A DNA stretch of 64,000 nt from Mucor racemosus (Eukaryota; Mucoromycota; Mucoromycetes; Mucorales; Mucoraceae). The stretch lies in contig JAPEHQ010000019.1 in assembly GCA_027405735.1 (NCBI GenBank), positions 501,001 through 565,000 on the forward strand. Direction: 5' to 3'. This document shows, piece by piece, positions 11,351 to 23,937 of the stretch. The translations under genes and the position numbers were made by a program. Position 1 is the stretch's first letter, and every line of letters starts with the position of its first letter. Below the pieces are notes generated by a model, which saw nothing but the letters and a program-made list of their open reading frames with translations, was not told the DNA's origin and did not search any database.

Positions 11351-14039
11351 TTGTGGAGATTTTCTCAAAATGTATAAAAACGAAAAACCTTACAGCTTAC
11401 ACTCTTTGAATATAAAAGTTACACTCCATAAGTTAAAATGGATTTTTTTTCTATGTGGAGGTAAGAATACATTCTAATACAAATCAATGCTGTAATAATG
11501 ATGGTGCTATTCCTATATTTTTAGCTATTCTTTATGCGGAGATATAGTCACTCAAAGATTTATAGAAATATCAGAAAGGCATGTTATATCAAAAGATACT
11601 AATATAAAAATACTCTGCTAAAAGATACATTATTTTATTAATTCATTGATGCTTCGTATTTATATGTTTTCTAAATAGTTATATGATTATTAATATTATT
11701 AATAAATTGCCGGGTATTGAGTTATTTGATATGATTTGGGAACAGATCATATACAATGGAATTTGTGGAATTGGGAATCTGTGATTGTATCATTTGGATA
11801 AGATGTAGGATTGCTTATGTTTCACTGTTGCCAAGTGTTCCTGAATGTTCCTGATAGTCGCTGTTGATGCTAGTGGTTATGTATGACATTTAGTATGAGT
11901 TACTAAATGTCATGCCATTTAGGATTTCAATAGTTGTTCCTGGATTTCTACATCTGGGTAAGCTTCTGATATATCAAATCAAGTATAACCACTACGGCCA
12001 AACTATGCTTTCCATAGGCATAGTGATCTACACAGATGGACAGAATAAAATTTTTTGTGCAGATCAGGCAGCCCAGATGAGCAGAGCAATGAGATCAAGG
12101 TTTTTTAGTCAATTTATTAAAGTATATCAATCATAATATAATTAATAACAATGATCATTTGAATGGTTTAAAGTAGATGTGAGTTACTCTCATTCAACAG
12201 AATTGCCTTATTGACGAGATATATCAATTTGAAATTTGGGGTTTGAAAGAATTCTGCCCATGTTCTTTTTTCGGGGACCAAATGGAAACAACGACAACAA
12301 CCTGTTTGGTAACACTAAAAGTAATTATGCCTTTGTAAATTTCTGTTTGTAACACACAAAATCTTTTTTCTTCCCTACTCTTACCTCAGCTCCTTTCTTT
12401 ACGTTTAAAACTATAACAAAAAGACCAATATCTTTTATAAACTGAAATCAAGCAGCAGGTACAATTATATTTTTTTCCTATTATTTATTTGTAAATAAAT
12501 TATTAACTGTTAATGTTAAGGGCGCGTTATAATATTATTTTTCTCGGAAAAAAAAACATCCAAGACTTAGTCATTTTTTTCCATCATCTTCGTTATAATC
12601 AATGGTTTTTTAGTCTAAATATGATATCTACCTGCTAAAAAATTGGTGATTATAAAAGTATGTATAGTATTGACTTGATTTGAATGGATGAATAAACTCA
12701 TGTTAATTTATTAAGTCTAAAAATATTTGTTTCTATTTAATGACCAACAGCCACGAAGAGGAAAACAAGATGTTGCCTTGTATACCACTACTACCAACTA
12801 TCAAAAGTACATTATAATCATTACTATTAGTTTGTTAATTGATTTTACTAATAAATTAATTTTTATAGGCTAAAAGTAAAGGCGTATTCAGCTCAAAACG
12901 CTTGAAACAATTTAATTATACTAATTTACATGGTTTATAATCTCTTGCTCATTCAACTGCTATATTTATTTTAATATTTTTTTTATACTGTTAATCGACT
13001 CGTTCGCCCATTAGAGTTAACTCACCATCGTTGTTTAGCGTATCTATAATAACGGTCCATTATTAGCTCATGATATGCAAAACTATTAAAAAGGGTCATC
13101 TAATCCCAAATTTATCTGATTCAACTGCCGATGCTAAATTAGCACCAAATTAGCTGTGTTGACTCGCAATAAAGTAAGGTGTTTTATTAAGTACGATGTT
13201 GGCGTTCAATGTATTTCAGTCAAATTAAACAGACAGAAATATGGTTCATGCAAAGATCTATGTTTGTGTGAGAGAGTTCAGATCTATGAACACAAAAAAA
13301 TGACCCAAATTGTGATGCTTCGTCGACCTATACGAGATTTTTTTTGTGTCAATACCTGGTGGCTCAAGTGCAATTTAGGCATTGAATTGCCAAATGTATC
13401 GAATCAAGATAAAGTTGGTTAATTGATATAACGGATAATAAATGCAATGTCATTTACTGAATGGATGAATATAAATGTATAAAGAAAAGCTTACTTTTTT
13501 TGAATGAAAATGCTACTAATAATTCTGATTAACATCAATAAGTTCAAAAATTATAATTAAGTGCAATAATTTCTACTAAATCGCATAATTTGATATGCAG
13601 AAAACTCTTGAAGCACTTATTCTTTTTTTTTTGGCAGTGCTGCAAATCATCCTTCAATATGACTGGATATTAATGAATTAGAAAAAATAAAACTGGTAAA
13701 AAGCTGATACCCAACAATGTACATCAAGGTCAACAAGATAGATAAAAGGTGCATTCATTGTGTAGTGGAAATCGCAACAATTTGATGGATAAAAATTACA
13801 GGACCAAGACGTTGTATTTGCTTCAGGATTTTTAAAAGGGTTTAAAAGCATACTTCATCAAACTTACTTAGATCTTAAATACTCACCGTATGCTATTAGT
13901 ATCATCTTGTTTTTTTATTTAATTGCTGTAATTAGTAAAAATCGAGCTTTTCATAGCTTACTATATAACAATAATGACAGTGAGATATTTCTAAGTTTAG
14001 ATTGATATTATTTATCATAAATAATAAGGCGTGCTGATG

Positions 14040-15070
14040 ATACGTTTGATACTACTGTAAATGGAACTAATTAATTTAATTTATGGAATTTGAAGAATGC
14101 AAATACTGAGGAACGATTTGTACGTACTTATAAGTTGATTCTGGTCAAGCATTGAATAAATTCGCTTGGGATAAAGAGGATAAAAGGTGGCAATAGGTTC
14201 CAGTGATGGCCATGTTTATGTTTATGGTCTATGATGATATTGGAGAGGTGAGACTAAAAAAACTCAATGTAAATCACCTCTAGCGCATTAATTATCAAGT
14301 AAAACTATATTATCATCAAATAAACTAACACGCAATATTAGCATGTATAAAAGTTTACAGTAATAAGCTTGAATCAAGTGGGTACAGCATTGTAAATTCT
14401 TGAAAAAGTTCTCAAGTATTATAAAATCTCTTATTTTTAAGGCTTACAGGGCTTATAAGCGGAATATTAATTTTAAAAATTATTCTTGTCCAGATCATCA
14501 ATTTTGACATTTTTTAATTTTTTTTTTCTGATTTTGCAAATTTAGAGTTAATTATACTACCAATTATAAAAACAAAAAGTATACACATATACAGAATTTA
14601 GCGCTCTATTTGCCCAATAAAAAATAACAAATATTTTTATTGCAAAATATTACATGAAAATCCTTTAATCAAAAAACTGTTTTTGGATCAAAAATGCTAG
14701 GTTTCATTACTTGACATTTAATATTAAGCTTTTAGAAAATGTATATAAGTTATAGCTACAATTTTCTCTCACAATGTAGTATATTTAAACGTTGATTTTG
14801 GTATCAAAATTTGATTTTTCTGTTTTTTGATCAAAATCATGAGTGTTGGTAAGGATAAAATGAATCCCGAAAATGTCCGATATAAAGTCTGAACTTTCAG
14901 ACCGCACGTGGTTAAATATAAGAAAAGTTAAAAAACTGCTTTTTTATTTAAAACTTAGATATATACCATAGTATAAGAGACTTAACCATTCAATCTTGCT
15001 ATGCTCAATTACGACGTCGCTCTACGGGCTCGCTTTTGCAATTTTTTAATGAATCTATGACATGACAACC
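14040..15070 (+). pseudogene. Repeat family R2 copy 1, carrying a decayed dynein intermediate-chain fragment
   Basis: Around 14150-14250 a broken frame reads ALNKFAWDKEDK, then a glycine/valine-rich strand and VYDDIGEV. This resembles the last WD40 blade and C-terminus of cytoplasmic dynein intermediate chain (usual pattern: ALNK-x-x-WDKEG ... IGSSDGHVYVYDIGE). Stops and frameshifts show it is dead. The same fragment with its downstream non-coding sequence recurs at 54330-55270, so the gene piece and flank were duplicated together. Confidence 0.6.
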
Positions 15071-15336
15071 GATTTTTCTGGTAGAAAATGCATGCTTCTA
15101 TGTTAACAGATATTGCCTATTTTGTTTTTTAGCTTACGGTTCATGCGCAGTAATACTACTTTTACATTGGCTGAAATTTGCAATTTAGCAGGGCTTTAAT
15201 TGCGTTAAATAATATAATAAAGCCTTGAAAATCCTTTTTTATGTGTGTTGTTTCTCTCTTTTTGTTTTCATATTCCAAGGATATGTTCATTGTTTAATAA
15301 GGCATATCAGACTATCAAGCTGGTATTCCTTTCTTT

Positions 15337-16376
15337 TATCTGAATACGCATGCTAAGATAAGCGACTAATATTTTTACTATAGGTAGCAGCCTATATTAG
15401 AGACTGATATTTTTATTTAATCGCATTCTAAGATCAAATATCATTATTTACTACTGTATTGTTGGACGTACTTCTTAATTACCAGATCAAATCGAAGGCA
15501 ATGATATTTACTGTATATCTACTCAATGAAAAGCTAGAACTAGCTACAAACCCACAAAGTGTTCCAGAAAAGTGATAAAATTTCAAATGATATAGAAACA
15601 CAAAAAAAGGATAATCTGATTGTTTAGGGTAGACTAGATTAACGAGCATTATGGATTACATAATGGAAATAGGATTGATGGCATCATTCACTTTTAAAGT
15701 TATAAATGGATTATCCAGACTTGGTTGTAGATGCTGGAGATATGATGAAGGATGCTGTAAACTTTATTTCAACATTGGGAATAGGTATGAGTGGCTTTGT
15801 GACAATTAATCCAAGGGTTGAGATATTCTTTAAGAATCAGCCAATTAGGAATAGGTATGGGACACTCTACATTAGCTGATTCATGCTGTAGAAGAATCTT
15901 TAATTCTATTATTCGATCAAGAATATTCTGTATATACTTGAATTTGGATCTCTTGCTTCTACTGGTCCTGGGCAACTTGGATATCCATCCTATATCTGCG
16001 CTCCTAAAACATATAAATACATGACCCATTATATATTTGATTAAAGCTTATCTTATTTTTTCCTTAAGAAATATACGCAATAAATATATTGAATTCTGAT
16101 TTTAATTCTTTAGTTTTTATTTCGTATATCTAAACATTGATGTCTTACTAATGACAATGGTTTTGATCGTATTATCTATACTTGAAAATAAATCTTTCTA
16201 CAGCTGGCAATCGTAAACTATAATAGTAGTAAGTTTAAAAAAGGTTAGTTTGTTTAAATTTTATGTGTGATAAAGTAACATCTATAACCTTAGATTTGGC
16301 TTGTTGCATAATATACTGTAAATTTAAGCAGTAAGTGCTATTTGAGTTTATGCTCCAGCAAAAAGCCATTGTTGCT
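15337..16376 (+). repeat. Inverted-copy repeat R3, copy 1, interrupted by a solo LTR
   Basis: The flanks on both sides of the LTR at 15621-16136 match the reverse complement of 63152-63664. The left flank includes TTCCAGAAAAGTGATAAAAT and the right flank includes TTTAAGCAGTAAGTGCTATT. The distant copy lacks the LTR and so serves as a related empty site. Confidence 0.75.
15621..16136 (+). mobile_element. Solo LTR, family B (516 bp)
   Basis: It starts TGTTTAG and ends CTAAACA, a 7-base terminal inverted repeat with the canonical TG...CA ends. The flanks are CTGAT at 15616-15620 and TTGAT at 16137-16141, a 5-base target duplication with one mismatch. A TATAAATA box lies at 16012-16019 and a poly(A)-like AATAAA near 16080. 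No internal gag or pol region is attached, so it is the product of LTR-LTR recombination. The family recurs, split, at about 61754-62642. Confidence 0.82.
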
Positions 16377-16539
16377 GTAAACATTATAGCTATAAACATT
16401 ATTTACGAATGATAATAATTGTAAATATATTGGCTCTTGCATGTATTGCTCTACATCAACAACGTATTGAATTGTATCGTCTATAATCTATATTAATAAT
16501 AAAAACAAATGTAGTTTAAAAACCCATTCCAGTAAAAAA

Positions 16540-16960
16540 TGCAATGGAATTTTGAGAACGGCACGATGCTCATGTACAAACCAATTTGTGCCCGTACTAT
16601 CAGCTCATTCTGCTCATGGTCAGATTTTATTGTTATGCACAAATAGGGATAATGATATGCTTATAGGCAATTCTACCATTATGCACACATGGGATTAATG
16701 TCATGCGTCATGCACATGGAAAGACTCTATAATTCTGCACATACAGGCTTAGTGTTGTGCTCGTGTACAGTTTCTTTTGTTGTGCTTATGTGCATCTTGT
16801 TATCTTTTTAGCCATTATTCAGTGGGTGCAACAACTCATCAGGCTATAGTGTGCAGCCCACCTGGGCGCAACAAAGTTATCTTGTGCGGCACAGGTCGGC
16901 TGTAGTGCTTTTATATACTGTATAATTCCTTTAAATTTGTGATTTTATGGTCCTTTTTCG
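16540..16960. repeat. Degenerate minisatellite built on GTGC/ATGCACA units
   Basis: A run of diverged units about 22-35 bases long, containing variants of TTATGCACAnATGGGATTA and TGTGCTnATG. It changes into GGGTGCAACAACTC-type sequence near 16825. The units are too diverged for a clear consensus by eye. No coding frame spans the array. Confidence 0.45.
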
Positions 16961-17310
16961 AACCCGGTTGTATCATATACTTTTCAAGTTAAATCCATTA
17001 TTAGGCTAATAATGTTGTAGGTTGCATTTATGCTTTACTTAAAATAAGCCTTTGAATAATTAATAGCAATATAATCAAACCTTAATTTTTGTATGAAATT
17101 TCGATACCTGCATCTTATAACTGCTTGGAATATTTAAATAACCGCGTCCGGACTGTCCGGTAATTTTTTCTAGAGATTTAAAGCTTGGAGATATCATTAG
17201 ATGGCCGCTTCCGGAGATTGTTCGGTTTTTTTTTGGAAGAGTCACCATTGGCAAAAATATGAATCATATACTACATTTAATTTAATATCATCAATTAGAT
17301 AAATCAATAG

Positions 17311-20300
17311 ATTTGTCATGGGCCTGTCAAATATTGAAAGGTGATCATACATTCAAGGCAGCAAGCAACATCAGTCCACTTGCTAGTGGTGTAAATGTTT
17401 TTAATGCTTTATATACAGTAATAAATGAATATGAAGAGATAAGATTACAATCTTTCGTTTTGACAAAATCACTCATTTATTTGATAACTTCCTTCGACAA
17501 ATTGTGGAATGCGTATACCATGTACGGATATGAAAAGCCCAAAATCTTTTATACAGACAATGTTAGAACCGATAGTAATTTTCTGGAAGAGCATTTACCT
17601 TCACTTTTGAAAAATGTACAACCCATCGATGGCCTTCCGGTTGCTACAATCCCTCATGGTCTCGAAATAATTGTCAGCAATACAGTTGATGAGGAGATGA
17701 ACAGTCACTGCCTCAGTATTTTGAGTAATTATTTCGGTCTTTTTGTCTTGGTTAATTACAAGAGATCTTCAATCAATGGTCGTAATGTAGTTTGTATATC
17801 AATCGCAACTTTAGATTGTAAGGTCTTCATTTTCAAAATTATCAACAACAATTTTTCTTCTGCTTTACGAAGAATTTTTGAAGATGCAAGCATTGGTAAA
17901 ATTGGAAATCGATTGAACGTACTTGTTGCAAGTCTAAATGAGTAATATCCTGCCTTGTTGCTGCAAATTAGAAACTCTGTTGGATTTACTTCATTTTGCA
18001 ATAATCGATGCCCAAATGGTTCTGGTAGTACATTGACAGATTTCTGCAGAATTTTCTTCGACCTGAAATTTTCAAAGGAGACTACACTAGTTGAATCTGG
18101 AAGATGGTAGGAAGCCGAATTTCTTGATGATGCCCAAGTGCAAAGATTGACTCTGGAAACTTATTTTATGCTTCGCATATATTGCTAGGCAAAATCTGTT
18201 GAAACCCTTTATAGATCATTTTTGGACATTCCTCCCGTTGACACATATGTCGCTCTTTTCCCAAGAAACTCTCTTCTATGACTCCTTCGGCATTTGGCTA
18301 CATAAGAGAGAAATCTTCTCAAGCTTTTGGTGTCCCTATGAGAAGAAACCTGAAGAGCAACAAAACTGTGCTTCTTGTTGAAATCACAGAAGTATTAAAA
18401 CCAAACATGCGTCTTCCAGAGCATGGTCCTAAAAAGACATTGGATAATACTGGCTGTTCGCATTCTTTTGTTGTTGTCAACAAGGTTATGCTTCGACAAT
18501 TTCCTCCGAATAGCGGCAATGGTGGTAACATTAGGAATTCAGTTGCTCAAGCGATTAACAACAACCAAGCTAATGAATTACAAAGATATTCTGAGCTACT
18601 AAATGAAGATAGGCCTAACACTGTTGTAGGAAATGCTGCTACCAATAATGATACGACTTCTACACATACTAGTAGGGTATTGAAAGATGTCTTTCATTTA
18701 ATTGACATGATCAAGATGCCAATTAAGCATACTTTGTGCTCTGAGTTCAAGGCCAAATTTCGAGACATTCTCCTAGTTCCTGATCCAGCTGACAAAGCCA
18801 ATGTTTCTCGAGTTCTGGAATCAATGAACACTACCTGGGATTACAAAGTTGTGACCAATTCTGCTTGGGTTTGGAGCCGTGTCAAGCGTTGAATTCCTCC
18901 CGCTAATCAGTTCCTTCCGTTACTCAAGAAACTGCTTGATGAATATGGCCTTATAATTTGCACAGATATCAATCTTCCATTATTTGATAGCGACACCAAG
19001 AAGACAGCAGACAATGTGTTAGAAATAGTTTGTTTAGACCATGTTTCGGATCCTGAAGAAGGTATCCCTTTATACACTTTATATGGATATGATGATAGTA
19101 ATGGTCTTGCAAAATATCATTGTTGTCGTGGAACAAATAATTTGGAAGGTAATAATAAACAATAACGATGTTCAATACGAAATAAATCTACTAACATTAA
19201 TTATCTGGTGCTATAGGAGGTGTACATTTCAATATTGTAAGAAAATTTTCGAGCATTAATGGTAGTATTCGACTTGCTGAGGCTGCTCTTGCTGATTACC
19301 GTTTAAGACATAATGCAAATGTAAGTTCTTTAATTTGTAGATTAGATACAGTTCTAACCAAATTTCTGCTATTAGGCTGGCTCTAAACATAGGTTGAACA
19401 AGAAATACGTTGGCCATTTCGAACCTTGGTTGATTCATTCAATAAATGCGCTTCGTTACCATCTTCTTTTGCCCAAACAAGCTTCCTACTTTCGCATGAA
19501 TAATCTCTCTCCCATTGATTTTGCTTCTTCAAAAGAGACTTTTGGTATCACACCCCTTCCTTCTCCTTTGGTAACTTTTTCTCTATAAAATCCTAAACTC
19601 CAAAACCTGATAATAGAGTTTCAAGTCGATCTAAAAACATTCAAAGAAGATCCACCACGGCCACAACACCAGCATCAATATCTCAAGCAACAAAATTGGA
19701 TTCATTTTTACAAGTATCAGCATTGCCAATTGTCACATTTGCTTCTGAAGTAAACATCCTCTTCGACAGTTATGAATATCTGGCTCAATTACAAGGCACC
19801 AAGTTTGCCATTGTCCATGTACATACTACAGAAGAGAGAAATAAATTCAAACGCCTTGTCTTTGATCAAGCAAACAACCAGTTCAATGATTATGGTGAAA
19901 GAACTTCTCCCGATTTTTTGAAGCTTTGCAAACATTGGTGCTCTTCTACTAGCAATGGCATCACTATATTTTACAAGACACCAGAGCAATTAAAAGCATA
20001 CTACAATAAAAAGCTCAAATCTCTGAAGATTGTCAATGCAAGAATAGACAAGCGCCTTACTCTTCGAAAAATGAATGTCTTGGTCCAAAATCCAAAAAGA
20101 AGAGCACCAATTGCATCAACATCAACATTCCAGCAACTCCAAGATTTTCCTGCTACTCGTACTGTTCAGTCCATATTGGAGAAACCATCCGTTGCTTCAG
20201 CTTGAAGTGAACTAAGCTAGATTCCCATCATAAAATACCTAAATTAAATGTCACCTCATTTGAAACCATGCTATCAAAGATAGGACTATATAGTAAATAG

Positions 20301-20923
20301 ACAATTGCATAAAGATAGCAAGGGTATAATACTCAAATAAGAGATGCTAAAATACTAAAGTAATGTGGGATATCCTAAATAAAAGATACAAAAAGTACTG
20401 TACATGCTTATCAAGTAGAACAAGTAAGGGCTGTTCTGAAAGCATGATTGACAAACTATATTTAAAACACCGTTCTTGATCCACCAAATCAATAACCAAA
20501 CAACCCAACATTTATACTCAAAATTAATGGAATCGTTGACAATTGCAATGCAATTACAAGATAGTAAATAATCACCAAATAATATAAATAGAGACGTAGA
20601 ATAACCATTTTATTGCACATTATCCATATTTTAATAAAGAAGGATTTTAACAGTATTCTTTATCGCTTTTTACACCCATATTTTACTGCACAGCTAACCG
20701 CCAACAACGTGCATTGGTTCCTGCCCCAAACCGTTCTTCCTCCCTTCCCGTCGCTCATCCAGTTGTATTGGATTCTCAACCTATTCCAAGGATTTTAAGT
20801 ATACAATCACAACCTGCTTTGGATTCTGTAAATATAAATCGTATAAAAAGACCACGATTTTGTAAAACATGCAGTACTATGGGATGTCCTGGTGGACAAC
20901 CTCGTGGTACCTGTCCTAATTAA
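17311..20923 (+). pseudogene. Broken DDE-transposase-like / 3'-5' exonuclease-like transposon gene
   Basis: Frames at 17313-17945, 18278-18892, 18895-19588 (with introns near 19150-19216 and 19321-19376), 19696-20205 and 20691-20923 are collinear pieces of one protein. The first carries KGDHTFKAASNI and KIFYTDNVRTD, Asp-bearing motifs of a DDE RNase-H fold. Later parts resemble the exonuclease-like and long conserved regions of a fungal transposon family I recall from Mucoromycota (PDPADKANVSRVLESMNTTW). The last piece ends with a Cys-rich knuckle, CKTCSTMGCPGGQPRGTC. Stops lie near 17945, 18110 and 18187, frameshifts near 18270 and 19590, and a solo LTR (20203-20690) splits the 3' end. The 5' end is missing. 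Family assignment rests on memory of motifs. Confidence 0.7.
20203..20690 (+). mobile_element. Solo LTR, family D, copy 1 (488 bp), inserted in the transposon ORF
   Basis: It begins TGAAGTGAAC, ends TTTTACTGCA, and is flanked by a perfect 5-base target duplication CAGCT (20198-20202 and 20691-20695). TATAAATA lies at 20583-20590 and AATAAA near 20634. Removing the LTR and one CAGCT rejoins the host frame (...SVASA | NRQQR...) without a stop, so insertion happened while that frame was still intact here. A nearly identical inverted copy lies at 61240-61722. Confidence 0.93.
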
Positions 20924-21240
20924 TTCGATTTTCTTCCACAAATAATAATTTTAAAGCAAAAAAAAAAAAATAGAGTAAAATGTATCATTATTTTGTAATT
21001 CAATAAAAAAACTTAGTTTGTCCCAATAAAGTTTTATTGTCATAAAATAATCCTTTAAGTTAATATTATTTTAATATTCTCTTAAAATTAATACTTCATG
21101 GTGGAATTTATTGTGAAACACAATTAATGTCGCCGCGTAAAAAGTAATTATTCGACGATCAAGTATCAAAAAACATGATTTTGAGCGATACACCCCTCGC
21201 TATTATGAATTAATAAGCTATTCCCAGGCGTATACAGAGC
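20924..21240. other. AT-rich spacer after the broken transposon gene
   Basis: About 300 bases without a coding frame, possibly the 3' non-coding end of the broken transposon. I could not identify terminal repeats for it. Confidence 0.4.
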
Positions 21241-21250
21241 GTCATACGTA

Positions 21251-21735
21251 AGTATAAAAGACGAGCCGAGCCTAGGACGAGCTTGACCAAAGCTCGCCAC
21301 AACGAGCCGAGCTTTGTATCACTCGAGCTCGAGCCGAGCTTTAATAAAAGCTCGTTTGACAAAGACGAGTTTTTGACTTTTTTTTAAAAAGCTCGTTTGA
21401 GAAAGACGAGCTTTTGACTTCTTTTCAAAAAGTTCAAATTTAAATAATAATTAGTAAATGCTATGACATTATTACTTTAGATAATTGTCAATTGACATTC
21501 ATAAGTTTGCTTTACTTTAGATATTTGTCACTGGAAAGGTAAAATAAAGCTCGCATTGAGATGATGAGTTTTAGTCGCTGCATAAAAAAGCTCGTTTGGG
21601 GTAAACGAGCTCTAGTCACGCGCAAAAAAAAGCTCGTCGAGGTTGAACGAGCTTTTTTGTAAGCTCGTCTAACTTTAACGAGCCTTGAGAAAAGCTCGGC
21701 TGCATAAAAAAGGCTCGGCTCGTTTAATATCACTA
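21251..21735. mobile_element. GAGCTCG-rich foldback / MITE-like element, copy 1
   Basis: It is flanked by a perfect 10-base direct repeat GTCATACGTA (21241-21250 and 21736-21745), which fits a target duplication of 8-10 bases as in hAT or Mutator-type transposons. Near each end are the inverted 12-mers ACGAGCCGAGCC (21261-21272) and GGCTCGGCTCGT (21712-21723). Inside are many AAGCTCGTTTG...CGAGCTTTT pairs, each able to form a short hairpin. No ORF longer than noise. A diverged copy lies at 60645-61010. Confidence 0.75.
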
Positions 21736-21745
21736 GTCATACGTA

Positions 21746-23937
21746 TTATACTTCGCCTAATACTCTTTTTTTCTCTTTTTCCCCTATTTTTTCCCTATTT
21801 TTAATTAATTTTTTCAAAAATTAATTAAATGCCCTTAATCATAGATATGGCCACAAACTTCCCTGAGTACCCTCATCTTAAATTCTAAGTCTGAAAATGT
21901 TTTGGACAAAAACCTCGTTTGCTCCACAAAAAATGCAGCTAGAAGGTTCAGTAATGGCTCGATTGATAGATAGTTTTGTTACACATTATTTCTATTACTT
22001 ATATTTGAAATATGCTTATAAAAAGTGATGTATATCTTCAAAAAACCTCCAGAATTTCAATTGCATATTGCATAAAATTTAATGTGATACATTCTTCTGG
22101 ATTTTGCATAATTGAATGCAGAATTTAAAACTGTGCAGAAATCATATAATATGATAGGCTGGCTTACTTTGCAGTTTGCGAGCATTAAATGATTTTGTTT
22201 TTTGAATCATTTTTCGGTTATTTTTTCAAATCAATTTTGGAACCTCGCTATTATACTATAGGGTTTAAGCTGTGATATGAACTATTATTTTGGTTGTCTT
22301 GTTGGCGAAAAAGCAATATATTTCGCTGAAACAAAAAATACAAAGTTCCTTTCAGTTGGACCTATCTTGTACATTTAAAAAAATCAACATCCCAATTTAT
22401 CCATAAGTTATTTGGAGGATAATGAGGCGGAAACGCGCACTTCCTTGAACACTTTTCATCTTATTTGTAGAGGTTATTTCAGATATTTTTTGAAAATTGA
22501 TATAATTCGAAGTTGAATTTTGAAAAAATATTAAATGCACAATAAGATGAGGAACAACATATTTTAATTTCATTAACAAACGGTTGTTTTGAAATGAGTA
22601 ATTCTAATAAATAATCATATAAGACCTGTTCATGTCACATCCAAAACAAGCAAGAAAAATTTGCTTTCAATAAATAATATATATTGGTCTAAATAAGCTC
22701 AAACTACAATCAAAGATGAGCAGGATTAAACTGCATAAATGAATCAATTTTCGATTTTGATAATTCGTTTTTAAATGTAAATATAGAAATAAATCCCATT
22801 CTTTTAATTTGTTCAGGCTGTAACGTATGAAGAGTGAAATTTATGTCAGGAGACTGGACAGCGTAGTTAAATGAATCTCAAGCGATATAACTAGGTCTTG
22901 TCATTTGAGTATAATCATAACTAGTCCATCAGAAATGCAGCTAAAATTAAGTGAGATAATGTAAATAAAAGCGAGACATCTTGCACATCTTATAGAGTTA
23001 ATAGATATGACAACAAGAAAGGTTAACATTATATACTTGATTGGTTAAAATGACCTATTATTTAGCAACTTTTTTGTTTCTAAATACTAATAATGTCAAA
23101 AGCTTTAGAATGCTTTTAGAACTATAATATAATGAAAATTTATGTCACAGATAATATCTTCCAGTTGATGTATAATTATATAAAAACGCTTAGAAATTGG
23201 TAGATATCAATGATTAAAAAACAGAATTTCTGCATTTATATATCAACATTATATGATAAAACGAAGACAATTTTGAGCAGTAATGTTAATGCTGATAGTA
23301 TTTAGGACTATTTACCAATATGCATATTATTTGATTGTAAGTTGCCGACTATCATAGCGTACATATACACAAATCTATCTACACGGAATGGCTATTTACA
23401 AAATAGTCAGTTTTTCCATTTTGATTAATTGATGAAACGTATGATATCATATCTAATATCTAGAGACAGTTCTTCGAAAACACTCACTGATTAATTAGAG
23501 AATTAAATGTACAATCATGCTTCAAGAAGCTTGAGGTTATTCGCAGCACGATGATGCTTGATGAGTCCTAACAACTCATTATGTATTTTATGAACGAGAT
23601 ATTTTCAATTACAGAATTGATCGAATTTCAATCTAATCAGTAGCAGCACTCAAGATGAAATAGATCTACAACTGTTTCTTTTCATCAGTTTTAAACTTCA
23701 GGGTCAATTTATGAATATATGTTTTGAATAACGATTCCAATTTATTATCAACAAAAAAAAAAAGAGATTAAAAGGATGGCAATTTTACAGTATAATTTGA
23801 TTTGTTTGTTGTTGTGTGAAAAAGTATGTTTGTTTGTATTTGTGAGAGTGTGTATGTGTGTATATCGAGACAAGTAAAAAGTATAATTAACAATAAATAT
23901 ATGAAAGAAAAGGGGAGAAAGAGAGAGAGAGAGATGC
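21746..23937. other. Gene-poor AT-rich block with old repeat copies
   Basis: 21870-22250 resembles 47910-48270 (shared AAAAAATGCAGCTAGAAGGTT and CTATTACTTATATTTGAAAT). 22470-22575 resembles 51920-52025, and 22905-22985 resembles 53290-53370. No gene is supported. The last 200 bases before 23938, with CA/TG-rich and GA-rich stretches, are probably the 3' UTR and downstream region of the cystathionine lyase gene. Confidence 0.5.

Larger units (their letters stand above)
10331..15336. other. Gene-poor AT-rich block with dispersed repeats
   Basis: About 5 kb with no intact gene. 10740-11350 is a diverged copy of 46670-47230, and 14040-15070 is a diverged copy of 54330-55270 containing a dynein intermediate-chain fragment; both are listed separately. 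The stretch 12290-12480 looks like a former promoter and leader. An open frame at about 13156-13422 (ending PNVSNQDKVG) begins without an ATG and has no recognisable domain. The rest shows nothing I can name. Confidence 0.5.

Noticed and set aside
13156..13422. Plus-strand frame of 88 residues
   Set aside because: It begins at a TTG, has no recognisable domain and lies among repeats; possibly a decayed gene but not supportable.
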